DNA from: Rhyzopertha dominica | Taxonomy: Eukaryota > Arthropoda > Insecta > Coleoptera > Bostrichidae | Assembly: GCA_025024175.1 (NCBI GenBank) | Contig: QCXZ01000047.1 | Location: forward strand, 682,001 to 746,000 | Reading direction: 5' to 3' | Length of the DNA stretch: 64,000 bases | Shown: positions 1 to 10,057 of the stretch, piece by piece | How positions within the stretch are numbered: the first letter of the stretch is position 1 | How the letters are laid out: each line of letters begins with the position of its first letter | Notes under the pieces: generated by a model | What the model was told of the DNA's origin: nothing | The model's database searches: none | What the model saw: the letters and a program-made list of their open reading frames with translations, nothing else | Position numbers and translations under genes: made by a program

Positions 1-536
1 AGAATTGTAACACAGAACCTGTAGAGATTCAAGAATTCTCTTTGGTGAGTGCTTAAGATCGAAGCAGATGCAACTGTGCTGCAAAAGCCCCACCGCCTCC
101 TCTATGGGATCATCCTAATGGACAAGTAAATAACAAGAATGATAATAATTATCAATATTGAACAGCTTACCATCACTGGTGCACATTTATACTAGGGCGG
201 TGTAGAAAACCTAGAATTAAACGTTGGTTATCATGTTTTTGTTATGCTGTGCAATGTGCAAATAGAAACAAAACTTAGCACAAATCAAAGATCTTGCACA
301 AATAAACAAACCTCAAAAGTTAGGTTAGTTGTCGTGTTCGTGTTCCGTGTTATTAGAACTACCAGCAGTACGGGCTACGGCTGTAGTAGACGGTAGAGAT
401 GGGTACTGGGTACGTCGTAGAGATGGGCGATATACAAGTTACGGGGGTCTAAGCCAGAATACCAGAGCTATGTTTCGAGTTTTAGTACTGGAGGTACTAA
501 TACAATTGAAATAACATCCTTTTTCAGCTATTAATA
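1..536. other. no gene seen
   Basis: I see no convincing coding region, RNA gene or repeat here. A 61-codon open frame at 329-514 has no recognisable domain. A pyrimidine-rich stretch ending in AG just before 537 could be a splice acceptor for the THAP-like segment that follows. Confidence 0.5.
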
Positions 537-793
537 ATGCGCAAATTAATCTGTTGTGTGGTGGGATGTGAGGCCAGTACGGAAGTTATACACCAATTTC
601 CGTTAAATAATCCACAAAGATTACTGCAATGGGTAACAGCAACTGGCGATCCAGTAATTGAAAAATGAATAAGCAGCAGTTAAATACCAAGAGGACTTGT
701 CGAAAACATTTTCCATCGGCATACCGAACTGCAAGCAATAGATTATCATTCACGGCTATTCCTACCTTGGAAGTACCTATTGAAGAAGTTTAA
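537..793 (+). pseudogene. THAP zinc-finger domain relic, frameshifted
   Basis: Two reading frames together spell a THAP (C2CH) DNA-binding domain. The first frame runs from an ATG at 537 to a stop at 666 and carries CCVVGC, then HQFPL and a tryptophan, which is the N-terminal half (C-x-x-x-C and H-x-FP). The second frame, from about 689, gives CRKHF (the C-x2-H pair) and later AIPT, the hydrophobic motif near the end of THAP domains, before a stop near 791. THAP domains occur in P-element transposases and in host transcription regulators. No transposase core follows, so I read this as an isolated decayed domain. A small sequencing indel in a real exon is possible but less likely. Confidence 0.6.
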
Positions 794-1579
794 TTCCTAT
801 ATTATAGCGAAAAGCTTTGTTACAGCTATTCCTATTCAAGACAGAGGAAGATTCCAGAAATCTTGCAGGTCCTTCATCAGCATTATAGCAACCTACTTTT
901 AAGACTGGCTAGTCCAGCAATAAGTTGTAAGCAAAAGGAAGTAATTTGTTAAATATCTATTTCATTATTTTATTTTTGTCTTAACAGATTCCGTTCAAGG
1001 AATTAGTTACTTGATTTAACACATAATTGGACCTTTACAGAAACTGTTTTGGGCAAGACGGACGGTGCGAGGGAACACCACCTTACGCCGAAAGCTAATA
1101 AAATTTTACAAAAAAGTACTTGATTTGAAAAGGCAAGTAAGAATAGTTGTAGGTGTCCACTCAGGGCGATAAGAGCGAGTAGGTGGGGGGGGGGGCAGTT
1201 AGTCACAAAAAGATCACCAGCGTGTGTGTGCGATGCTAATTTATTGCAAATATTCGCGATGGCCCAGTCTTTAACTGAGTGAATCTGAATCTATCAATGT
1301 CCATCTCCTTATTCTTCCCAACCCCCTAAAGAGACGATGAAGTCAGGAAAACTGGGGTAAGTGCGCTTTTCTTTTTTACTATTATAATCACGATCTGGTT
1401 CATAACTAATTTCTATTTATGTTAAATTATACTCTACAGGACGTTCCTGCTTGCCCCCCCCTCCCAAACCAAAAGCTGGGTACGCCCATGACTGGATCTG
1501 GTGTTAATGTATATTCTATATTATAACCAAACAATTGTTACCTATACTTCCAAATTTATTTTCGGCAAAACTAATACAT
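794..1579. other. no gene; G-rich tract
   Basis: No coding signal is visible. There is a run of guanines at about 1183-1195 and a C-rich stretch near 1455. The remainder looks like unannotated intergenic or decayed repeat DNA. Confidence 0.5.
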
Positions 1580-1618
1580 AAATGCCAGCATTTCAACCTC
1601 TCCATTGCATTCTTCAGT
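1580..1618 (-). ncRNA. hammerhead-like core, PLE type (decayed)
   Basis: Read on the minus strand, this has CTGAAGA (fits the hammerhead CUGANGA), then about 16 nt, then GAAA followed by TGC-TG-GCA-TT. That order is catalytic box 1, stem II, box 2 and a very short stem III. The same arrangement occurs at 34960-34998 next to a PLE relic. Hammerhead motifs in Penelope-like elements are established. Here stem II no longer pairs well, so the copy is probably inactive. Confidence 0.4.
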
Positions 1619-2157
1619 GGCTTTATCAAGTACATATAGGTAACTAAATAAAAACAATAAAAACCAGTGAAACATTTGGATAAGCATTTGTTTGTATTAC
1701 ATTTTCGGGTATTCTTTTGTGTGAAGTGGGTTATTTAAGGGCGTAAGGTGTGTGTTTAGCAGGTGGTTTAAAATTTGTTTCATGCAAATAGCCTCTAAGG
1801 GGATCAAGTTGGACGCGTGTTAACAGTTTTATATTTTTGTTGTTGGTTGTGTAAATCCGTGATCTGCTTCAATATTATGCAAATCTAGTGGCGACTTTCT
1901 GTGTCTATTGTTTGAATGATGTATATTATGTCCTTTGAATCTAGAGCTGGGTCCACATTATTTAAAATTTACGTTAAACGTCGAATGTGATACAACAGTT
2001 TTTGTCGCAAAATAAAAGTGGCACATAAATATATTTGGGTTGTGTGCTCAGCCTATGCGTCAAAAAGGCAGCACCTGCAGAGATTTGTATAGCGACTTGC
2101 AGAATTCAGGCAATTCTGCTCTCACCCACATCGATTGCTTTTCTGTGATACAGTGAT
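1619..2157. other. no gene seen
   Basis: Nothing recognisable. It may be PLE 3' flank, judging from the hammerhead-like motif next to it. Confidence 0.4.
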
Positions 2158-2347
2158 TTATTCCAGTAATACGAGGGTGAATGCTTTCAGCGTCCATAAA
2201 TATAAGATATTTTGAGGCAAATTTTGAGGTTCTTCGTCTTTGACAAAGATTACAGGTGTAATCGAAACGTCAGACTATTAACTTTTTGTCAGTGTTTTCC
2301 CGAGACAGCGATCTATCCGACAAAATATTATCTTTTATTCCAGTAAT
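2158..2347. mobile_element. short retrozyme-like/mini-PLE insertion with 13-bp TSD
   Basis: A 164-bp insertion (2171-2334) is flanked by the exact direct repeat TTATTCCAGTAAT at 2158-2170 and 2335-2347. It begins ACGAGGGTGAATGCTTTCAG. At 2239-2274 it carries a stem-loop GATTACA-GG-TGTAATC followed directly by GAAACGTC, the layout of hammerhead stem II, GAAA and cleavage triplet. The upstream box is the divergent TTGACAA. It is too short to encode protein. Related copies lie at 4133-4338 and 31548-31690, and a 28-bp end fragment lies at 25450. The variable target duplication and the hammerhead-like core fit a non-autonomous PLE derivative (retrozyme-like); that assignment is inference. Confidence 0.6.
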
Positions 2348-3253
2348 GTCTCAATATTTTTTCTCTTCTTTGCTTTTCAGGTTATTGTGTCAAATTATAC
2401 AGGGCAATGAACGTCGCACATCTTTTTTGCACCAGTTCCACTAACGGTATTTGAGAGATTTCAGACATAATAAAACATGATGCCCTGATGTCAACAGCAA
2501 AAAAACATCCACTGTGCTTAGTATGTGTTTTGCCGCAAATCTTGTTTTAATTATTAAAGCGCTTAGTTTTGGCGCAAATTCCTTTTGATGTTAGTCAGAA
2601 AAACCGCCAGCCGACGGCTAGCGCGCGTCGATCGTGCGACGGATATTTTTACGTTGATTTTTATGCGACGCACATGTCCACACTATATTACTGAAATAAT
2701 TTTTATGGCGCACACTACATAAATTCTATATTTGTTTAAAATTTCTTCTTGTGTTACCTAATAGGTTTGTTAATATACAGATAGATAATAATCTTAAATA
2801 AAATAAAAAGTTAAAGTTAAAAAATCCCTTAATATTAAAAAGTTGTACTTCAAAATCTACGAAATAATGTCGCCATATAGTCTCAAAAATAAGCAGTCCT
2901 AACCAGTTAACTAAATGGTCTGTTATTGAATTTAGTAAACTTACGTTAAATAATGTCTGTTCAATTAAAAACTCTTTAAACTTTGTAAATAAACAAAAAG
3001 TTTTGAATTCAAATAAAAAACAGGCTAATATCTTTTAATAATAAAATCACCTTTAAGGAAGGTTCTAATTTACTGACCCAAAACAAATACTCCGACCCAT
3101 CAAGTGCCTGTTCCGACCAAGCCGAAAATGCATATTTGAACAACGCTATAATGATCTCCTAAACCCCTTTAAAGTTTCAGCGTTTGCACCCTTAATATAA
3201 GGGTAGTTTACTCTTATGACGTGGTTAGGAGTTGAAGTTTATTTAATGTTCCC
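2348..3253. other. no gene seen
   Basis: AT-rich sequence with a short GC-rich patch near 2608-2640. No open frame or repeat that I recognise. Confidence 0.5.
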
Positions 3254-3522
3254 TCAGAGATTAGAGCCGGCGTGAGGGCGTGGCGAAGGAGGCATTTGCC
3301 ACGGGCGCAAACAATCTAGGGCGCAAAATAGGAATTTTTTTTATTAAAAATACTTATTTTCTTGATAACAAGTTGTATAAATTGTTCTTTTTATCGTTTT
3401 CCTATCATTTTCATTCAAAATATAATCAATAAATATTTATCATGAAAAACATTATTTTTTAAGGGCGCATTTTGAAAATTCACCACGGGCGCTAGACTCC
3501 TAGTTCCGGCTCTGTCAGAGAT
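3254..3522. mobile_element. hAT-type MITE with 8-bp TSD
   Basis: A 253-bp element (3262-3514) is bounded by the direct repeat TCAGAGAT at 3254-3261 and 3515-3522. The ends are inverted: the left starts TAGAGCCGG and the right ends CCGGCTCTG. Both flanks carry a GGGCGC-rich subterminal part with an AT-rich middle. An 8-bp duplication and short CAG-type ends are standard for hAT elements. There is no coding capacity. Confidence 0.8.
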
Positions 3523-4132
3523 AATATACCGATACCAACATGGAAAAATAGAAAAATTCGTTATGTGATGGCTCTATATGAAACGCAATTTGCTTATCGT
3601 AATGGTTTTATTAAGAACGCAAAATAGAAAAAAAAACAATTTTAACCAGTGTGCTTGTCCTGTGGATATACTCCAAAAACAGGTTAGCTAACGTTGATTC
3701 AGTAACAAATTTGCACAATGTTTAAGGTCACTCTCATTATATAACGGTGGCGAGATTACAATACTAAGAGAACATTTGAAATTAAAAACATGTCAAGTAA
3801 TTATCTATACATATACACAAACACTTAATATTCTTCTCTCTTCTCTCTTGTGCAATAAAGGGTACAGTGTGGAATAATGGGATGAGGCACAACTTCCAAG
3901 ACGCTAGCGAAAATAATAGATATTTTACAAACAAGATTCATTAAAATGGTGTACAACATAGATTATCAGCCTTGTATCTTATCTTATTTTTCACATTAAA
4001 AAAGAGTTGGCAGGGCTGGTGTACAGCCCCGGTTCTGTAAACGCCTATCTGATGAAACGTGACCTGTCGACCAATCAGAAAACGTTACCGACCAACCATT
4101 TGCGAGATGCCTCTCCCCATTTCGTTAATAAA
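3523..4132. other. no gene seen
   Basis: No feature that I can support. A CTGATGA near 4048 is followed by GAAA but without a stem between them, so I did not call it a ribozyme. Confidence 0.4.
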
Positions 4133-4338
4133 ATATCCGGAGACTTATACGAGGGTGAATGCTTTCAGCGTCCATAATATATGATAATATTTTGTCGGAT
4201 AGATCGCTGTCCCTTGAAAACACTGACAAAAAGTTATAAGTCTGACGATTCGATTACACCTGTAATCTNTGTCAAAGACGAAGAACCTCAAAATTTTGAG
4301 GTCTATCCGACAAAATATTATCATATATCCGGAGAGTT
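4133..4338. mobile_element. retrozyme-like/mini-PLE insertion, internally inverted copy
   Basis: Second copy of the family at 2158-2347. The target duplication is ATATCCGGAGA plus about three bases (4133-4146 and 4325-4338). It starts with the same ACGAGGGTGAATGC end, but the inner part with the hammerhead-like stem (4241-4280) lies in the opposite orientation. That part is bounded by a 22-23 bp inverted repeat (4181-4203 against 4301-4323, core TTTTGTCGGATAGA). The GAAA box has decayed to GAAT. Confidence 0.6.
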
Positions 4339-4636
4339 GCTTACTATTTTCATTCAAGTAATCACTTCCAACAATGCATGAGAATTTATGGCAAGCCGAC
4401 AAAATGTCGGCTTCTTTCTAACTGCCGCAGATGGTTTCGCCTTTTTATATAGATAATTACTTTTATCGGCTCACAAAATGCATATCAAGTAATCACAGAT
4501 GTTTACTAACTGTGTTCCGTCGACGGTAACCCTTTGCTCAAGATGCAAAAAAATACAATAAATTAACAAAAACGTTAGACATGAAGAAAACAAGGTAACA
4601 ATGCATTCGCAAAGAAAACGACTAGGGTCAACCAAC

Positions 4637-5250
4637 CACTAAATGAACACAACCCAGTGAATGAACAAACATCCATAATTTGTTAAAAAATAAGGATAGT
4701 GTTATCGTAAATCGATCTTTTTCGGCTGTTTCCGTTAGCTAGGCATGTGCAGAACACTCCTCATATTCTAAACCAGTTCTAACTGTCGTCAGTGGTCTTA
4801 TAAATGTTGGTACAAAACACACCTGTTGCTAAAGCTCCAGTTGGCTGCCATTTTTGTTAAGGATCATATGCGGACTGCTTCAAGGTAATGTTGTTTTATA
4901 ATCGCATGATTAAAGTATAGTGTGAGTTTAGGTTTCTAAAGTTATCTGTATACCCTGAAATTGCTATTTCACGATAAATCCAAGTAAATATTGTTTGATG
5001 TAGATATAATTTGCAAGTGTTCATTGACTGGACTGAAAATAATCTCAAATCCAGTAAATGAACACGGTGTTCATTCACTGGTTTTCAACGCAAATAACAA
5101 TAACAACCTAAATTCGTCTTTAAACCATGCGCATTTATGTATCAACCTTTGTTGTCGGTCAAAAACGCTATAAGTTTTCCAAAGCCAGTAATTGAACACC
5201 TTCTCGTAACTGTTCATTTACTGGGTTTTTAAAATGTTCAAACACTGGAC
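4637..5250. repeat. subterminal 15-bp motif cluster, left end of pogo element
   Basis: Copies of CCAGT(G/A)AATGAACAC or its reverse complement occur near 4640, 4655, 5020, 5050, 5068, 5187, 5210 and 5236, in both orientations. Two back-to-back copies at 5050-5083 form a near palindrome. The terminal repeat itself contains one copy. Repeats like this are usually transposase-binding sites; that role is inferred. Confidence 0.8.
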
Positions 5251-5308
5251 ACGTGATATCGGGGGTTGAATTTTGTGTTTTTTTTCAAACGCAACTAATT
5301 AATTCCAG

Positions 5309-7816
5309 ATGCAAAACAAATATACTCGCTTCAAATATTCCCAATCGGACTTAGAAAAGGCCCTTACGGAAATACACTCCGGCCATATCAGTTTAAACAA
5401 AGCGTCCATCGAATTTAACATCCCTAAATCCACGCTGCATAACAAACTAACCAATAAAGTACCTTTGGAAAGAAAAATGGGACCTTCGCCTATTCTGGGC
5501 CAGGAAGATGAAAGACGCCTAAAAACCTGGATCATAGCAAAAGCCAAATTAGGCTTTGCTATGCATCCTGATGAGGTAAAAAACGCTGTCCAAAAAGTGC
5601 TGAAAGTATTACTAAAACCCAATCCCTTTACTGACGACAGACCAGGCGATAAGTGGTTAAAACTGTTTCTGCAGAGACATCCTGAAATAACAAAAAGAAA
5701 CACCGAAATTATATCCAGGAGTCGTGCTTCAGTTACTGAAGATGCAATTCGAAGTTGGTTTGTGGAATTAAAACAGTATCTCGAAAATGAAAATGCTTTT
5801 GATATTATGAGTGATCCGATGCGAATTTTTAATGCTGACGAGACCGGTGTAAGGACCGGAATGAAATCAGGATTAGTATTAGGTCCGAGCAGCAAATTCA
5901 AAAACCTATACGAAATAGCATCGGGGAATGAAAAGGAATCCATAACGGTGCTTTGCAACTACAGTGCAGCCGGTAGAGCTGCTCCTCCAATGATACTATT
6001 CCCGTACCAAAGAATCCCCAAAGAACTGTCACAGTCTGTTCCAAAAGGCTGGGGGATAGGAAGATCTGATTCAGGTTGGATGACCTCGGCAACATTTTTT
6101 GAATATATAGCCAATATTTTTCATCCATGGTTACTGGAAAATCAGGTCAGTTTTCCTGTTATCTTGTTCATAGACGGGCATAGGTCTCATTACAACATGG
6201 AGCTTCATGAATTTTGTGTTAAAAAAGGGATAATCATTTATTGCATATATCCCAATGCAACACATATTCTACAGCCCTGCGACGTCAGCATTTTCAGACC
6301 ACTAAAAGTGCAATGGAAGAAAGTGTGCGCAGCACATAAACAAAATTTTGGGACAATGATAACACGTCACAACTTCAGCACTCTTTTTAAAGAGGCGTTC
6401 GATAAAGCAAATCAGCCGACGACAATAATAAATGGCTTTGCTGCATGTGGTTTATACCCTTACAATCCGGACGCGGTAGATTATACGAAATGCATATCCA
6501 CTAGAAGGAACGAGCTATTTGCACAAGGAAACAGTGACAACAAAGTAACAGACGAAGATTATAAAACCTGCTTGAAAGCAATGCATCACTTTTTAGGTGA
6601 GAAAAAAATCAGCGATTATCGCAAGAGATTTGACAGTGACTATATAGAGGATGACATGTACCGTTTTTGGAAACACTGCATGCTTGAAACGAAAAAACAC
6701 AATAATCATACTGAAAGCAGCCAAGATCCGCTTATGTGCCCAGAAGCCAACGTTGAAATAGAGTACGATACGATCACAGAATCATTTTTAAAAGATTTGC
6801 CCTTAGAAATAGATGGAGTTTTGTACTCGCCTATTTTGAATGAAAATAACATGGATTGGGATAACACGACAAACCTTACTTTTAAGAACGTATCCATAGA
6901 AACTGAAGCGACTGAAACTGATAAGACTGAAACTGATAAGACTGAAACTGATAAGACTGAATACTATGTACAGGACTGTAAAGATATCTTGAACGAAATT
7001 CTTGAATTAGTGTGGAGTGCTGTGGGAAACAGATCTACTAATGTGTTGCAAATGAAAGATTCAATCCAATTCAATAATAAAAAAGAAATAAATATAATTT
7101 CCAATATTGTCATTTGCAAACCAACTATTGAGAACACTAAGGCAGATACCGTATGGAGTGAACATTTACATTGGCCAAAAGTAGAAGAGAAAGGCAAGAA
7201 AAGAAAATCTTGTGTACAAATGCCATACGCGGTTACCTCAGAAAAATGGGTACAATATTATAAAGAACAAGAAAAAAAGAAAGAAGAGGAATCTGAAAAA
7301 ATAAGAAAAAGAAAGCTGATGAAAGAGAATAAGAAACGTGATAAAGAAGCAGCTGCTGCTGTAAAATCTAAAAATAAACGTAAACGTGAAACAACAGAAC
7401 AGAAATTTTTATCCCCATCAGAAAAAGAAAGGAATGTTGAAAGTAGAAATTATAAAGCAGGAAAAGATAAGTGTACTGTGGTAAACGATGTAGAACCACA
7501 AGCCAATGAAAACAAAAAACAAAGGAAACTATCTCTAGTAGAAGAGACATTTGTTGCAGCAAACAATCATACAATAAATCTCGATATCAGAGTGAATGAT
7601 TACGTAATCGTTAAATACGGCAAAAAAAAGTACCCTGGGTTAGTCAAAACTATTGATTCCGATGATTACGAAATTTCTGTTATGGAAACAACTGGGCGAA
7701 ATAACTGGAAATGGCCACGCAATCCTGACCAAATTTGGTATGAGAAAAAACACATAGTAAAGAAGATTGCTGAACCAAGAAAACTAGAAAATGACTTATT
7801 CTCAGTTCAAATATAA
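5309..7816 (+). CDS. pogo-family DDE transposase, intact, 835 aa
   Basis: This encodes the transposase of the surrounding element, which should bind the element ends and catalyse cut-and-paste transposition at TA sites in the nucleus. The N-terminus (about residues 8-50) looks like a psq-type helix-turn-helix (LNKASIEFNIPKSTLHNKL), followed by a CENP-B-type second DNA-binding region to about 130. The DDE_1 core has three aspartates in family context: ADETG (D177), FIDGHRSH (D289) and LQPCDVSIF (D325). After about 480 comes an acidic, then lysine-rich linker including three tandem ETDKT repeats. The C-terminus (about 755-820: DYVIVKYGKKKYPG, WKWP) resembles the small SH3/Tudor-like tail seen in some insect pogo proteins. 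There are no internal stops. It is longer than a minimal pogo transposase because of this tail. Confidence 0.9.
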   Translation: MQNKYTRFKYSQSDLEKALTEIHSGHISLNKASIEFNIPKSTLHNKLTNKVPLERKMGPSPILGQEDERRLKTWIIAKAKLGFAMHPDEVKNAVQKVLKVLLKPNPFTDDRPGDKWLKLFLQRHPEITKRNTEIISRSRASVTEDAIRSWFVELKQYLENENAFDIMSDPMRIFNADETGVRTGMKSGLVLGPSSKFKNLYEIASGNEKESITVLCNYSAAGRAAPPMILFPYQRIPKELSQSVPKGWGIGRSDSGWMTSATFFEYIANIFHPWLLENQVSFPVILFIDGHRSHYNMELHEFCVKKGIIIYCIYPNATHILQPCDVSIFRPLKVQWKKVCAAHKQNFGTMITRHNFSTLFKEAFDKANQPTTIINGFAACGLYPYNPDAVDYTKCISTRRNELFAQGNSDNKVTDEDYKTCLKAMHHFLGEKKISDYRKRFDSDYIEDDMYRFWKHCMLETKKHNNHTESSQDPLMCPEANVEIEYDTITESFLKDLPLEIDGVLYSPILNENNMDWDNTTNLTFKNVSIETEATETDKTETDKTETDKTEYYVQDCKDILNEILELVWSAVGNRSTNVLQMKDSIQFNNKKEINIISNIVICKPTIENTKADTVWSEHLHWPKVEEKGKKRKSCVQMPYAVTSEKWVQYYKEQEKKKEEESEKIRKRKLMKENKKRDKEAAAAVKSKNKRKRETTEQKFLSPSEKERNVESRNYKAGKDKCTVVNDVEPQANENKKQRKLSLVEETFVAANNHTINLDIRVNDYVIVKYGKKKYPGLVKTIDSDDYEISVMETTGRNNWKWPRNPDQIWYEKKHIVKKIAEPRKLENDLFSVQI

Positions 7817-7899
7817 AGCGTATAAATTAAGTTTGTTATTTGATAAATGTTTTTATATTTACCTATGTAATCGATTTAATTAAATTTTTTAAAGCAATA

Positions 7900-8157
7900 A
7901 AAGTTGTGTTCATTCAGTGGACTGTAAATGTTCATTTACTGTGGGGATGTGTTCATTCACTGGGACTTCTGGAGTTTTTTCAAATTATAATTTGTTTTAA
8001 TACACAGGCTAATTATTAATTAAAGTGGTTAGATTAGGCGAATTGTTAAATAACTAAGGTAACTAAATACAAAGGTGCGTTTACTATTTAAAGATATCTT
8101 CAATTACTTACAGCTAATCAAAGTCAGAACTATCTTTATTTGTTCATTCACTGGTCG
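7900..8157. repeat. subterminal 15-bp motif cluster, right end of pogo element
   Basis: GTGTTCATTCACTGG-like copies lie near 7908, 7928, 7949 and 8140, matching the cluster at the left end. The last copy overlaps the terminal inverted repeat. This gives both ends multiple candidate transposase sites. Confidence 0.78.
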
Positions 8158-8261
8158 GTTGACCCTATCCCCACTAGCCTTTCATTGCTACACTTACACC
8201 GCATATAAGGAAACCGCTAATCTGCAACACATATCCACTTGTACTGTGGACGTTGTAAAAT

Positions 8262-9272
8262 ATGGATCCAGTAGATCTACTACATTTACGACGCGACATC
8301 GACGAGTATGATTTGGGGGTTTTCTTTGGGCTGTTTGATAATCGAGAGCAGGCCAACAACCAGGGGATCAGACTGCTGGAACACTTTGGGGTTATACCGA
8401 GCAGGAACACGTTGAAGTTTTGTCCGCGTTGCAATAACCGGCAACAATTAAAAGTGGAAAATGATAGGAACCGCAAACTTCGATGGAGATATCGATGTTC
8501 AAGTGTTCGTGGGCACGTCTTCGAACCGACAGTTAATACTTTTATATATATCAATGAGTTGGGGACAGATAGGATACTGAGGCTGCTATTTGCTTGGCTG
8601 GATAACTGGCCCTTAGAGAAAGGACTTTTACGGGCTAGGGTCGCCACAGACACTGCGGTGCAATTCTACTCATATTTCAGGGACGTGGCAGAAAAAATCG
8701 CCTGGCACGAATTCAAGCCATTAGGTGGAGAAACGGACATCGTTGAAGTCGACGAAACCCACCTCTTCCGCCGCAAGTACAACGTGGGGAGGCGGATGGC
8801 CGCGGAAGACATCTGGTTATTCGGTGGGCGTAGCAGAACGTCTAAGATTGTGTTTGGGAAAGTGGTCCCAAACAGAAGCAAAGAAACCCTATTCGATGTT
8901 ATGATGGAATGCATTGACCAGACGGGACACGGGACTTGGAACCCAAGAGAATTGAGGAGCCGGTGTGGGTGCCCGGGGGAAGGTTTTCGCCTGAAGGCCC
9001 AGTACCGGTAGCCGGAGTGGAACCATATACAAGGAATCGAACGGGAATGGAGCGAGCTGAAAAACAAAACAAGGGGATGCAACAGCCTACGTATGATGAA
9101 TTCATACGTAGGAAAATGGATGTATAGGCGTAACTTTCTTCGCCAAATACCTACACTTAAGGAACGCCTCCAGCCATTCCTGGCAGACGTGGCCAGGGTA
9201 TGGCCAGGTATCGGTGAGGAGCCGATGTCGCTGGACCTCGACGACTGCAATTGTCGGGAATGCAACCCTTAG
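8262..9272 (+). pseudogene. Merlin (IS1016/ISXO2-like) transposase relic
   Basis: The frame opens at 8262, meets one stop (TAG, 9009-9011) and continues in the same frame to 9272. An N-terminal zinc ribbon is visible (CPRC at residues 54-57, a further Cys near 79). The DDE_Tnp_IS1595 core starts with IVEVDETHLFRRK (D164) and WLFGG. After the stop comes the family's C-terminal part, HIQGIEREWSELKN, with the expected glutamate. The stretch that should hold the second catalytic Asp (about residues 219-250) instead reads as unrelated GC-rich sequence, so the core is not functional. Merlin elements encode such transposases; I did not find the element ends. Confidence 0.75.
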
Positions 9273-9275
9273 TAA

Positions 9276-10057
9276 TTTTGGGGTAACGTTATACTTATGT
9301 GGACCTTTAAACACGAATTTTTTCAAACTTTTCTGTTCACCTTCAAATTAATCCCCTCTCCGGAAGGGGTAGTAAAATCGATTTAAAATAAATGAAAAGC
9401 TTCTGAGATATTCGGCACAATATAATGAAACGAAATGACAATGTTCGACATTCCAAGTTGAGCGGCTTCAGAGAAATACAATTATAACCCGCAACCCCAA
9501 GAGACCAAATCCAAAGGAATTATTTATTTTGAACGCTATATCTCTGGAACGGCTGCCGATAAAAACTTGAAATTTTGGGGAAACGTTATGTGGACCTTTT
9601 AACATGAATTTTTGCAAACTTTTCTGTTCACCTTCAAATTAACCCCCACCCCGGAAGGGGTAGTAAAATAGATTTTTAAAAAATGAAAAACATACTGATA
9701 TATTCGGCACAATATAAAAAAAACGAAATACCAGTGTTCAACTTTTCAAGTTGAACGGTTTCGGAGAAATACAATCATAACCCGCAACCCCAAGAGACCA
9801 AATCCAAAGAAATTTTTGTATTTTGAACGCCGTATAACGGCTGTCGATAAAAACTTGAAATTTTGGGGAAACGTTATACTTATGTGGACCTTTAAACACG
9901 AATTTTTGCAAACTTTTCTGTTCACCTTCAAATTAACCCCCTCCCCGAAAGGGGTAGTAAAATAATTTTTTTTTTAATGAAAAAGATACTGACATATTCG
10001 GCACAATATAAAAAAACGAAATGCAAGTGTTCAACTTTCCAAGTTGAGCGGTTTCAG
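9276..10057. repeat. tandem repeat, ~290-bp unit, about 2.6 copies
   Basis: Units begin at the GGGG that follows AATTTT (9280, 9577, 9865), giving periods of 297 and 288 bp. Each unit contains the conserved strings CCGGAAGGGG (or a variant), TTCGGCACAATATAA, CCAAGTTGAGCGG and CCCCAAGAGACCAAATCC. The third copy breaks off at about 10057, where BEL/Pao integrase sequence starts. Short ORFs inside are incidental. Confidence 0.85.

Larger units (their letters stand above)
4625..8165 (+). mobile_element. complete pogo-superfamily transposon
   Basis: The ends are inverted: the left starts GGGTCAACCAACCACTAAAT at 4625, and the reverse complement of the right end reads GGGTCAACCGACCAGTGAAT. TA dinucleotides at 4623-4624 and 8166-8167 are the expected Tc1/mariner-type target duplication. 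The element is 3541 bp and holds one long open transposase frame. Both ends contain clusters of a 15-bp motif (listed separately). The good ends, intact frame and TA duplication suggest recent activity. It sits just upstream of a Merlin relic. Confidence 0.88.

Noticed and set aside
4048..4082. Possible hammerhead CTGATGA...GAAA
   Set aside because: No stem can form between the two boxes, so the match is likely chance.
5299..5958. 219-codon minus-strand ORF opposite the pogo transposase
   Set aside because: It lies antisense to a clear DDE transposase and has no recognisable domain; it is a shadow frame.
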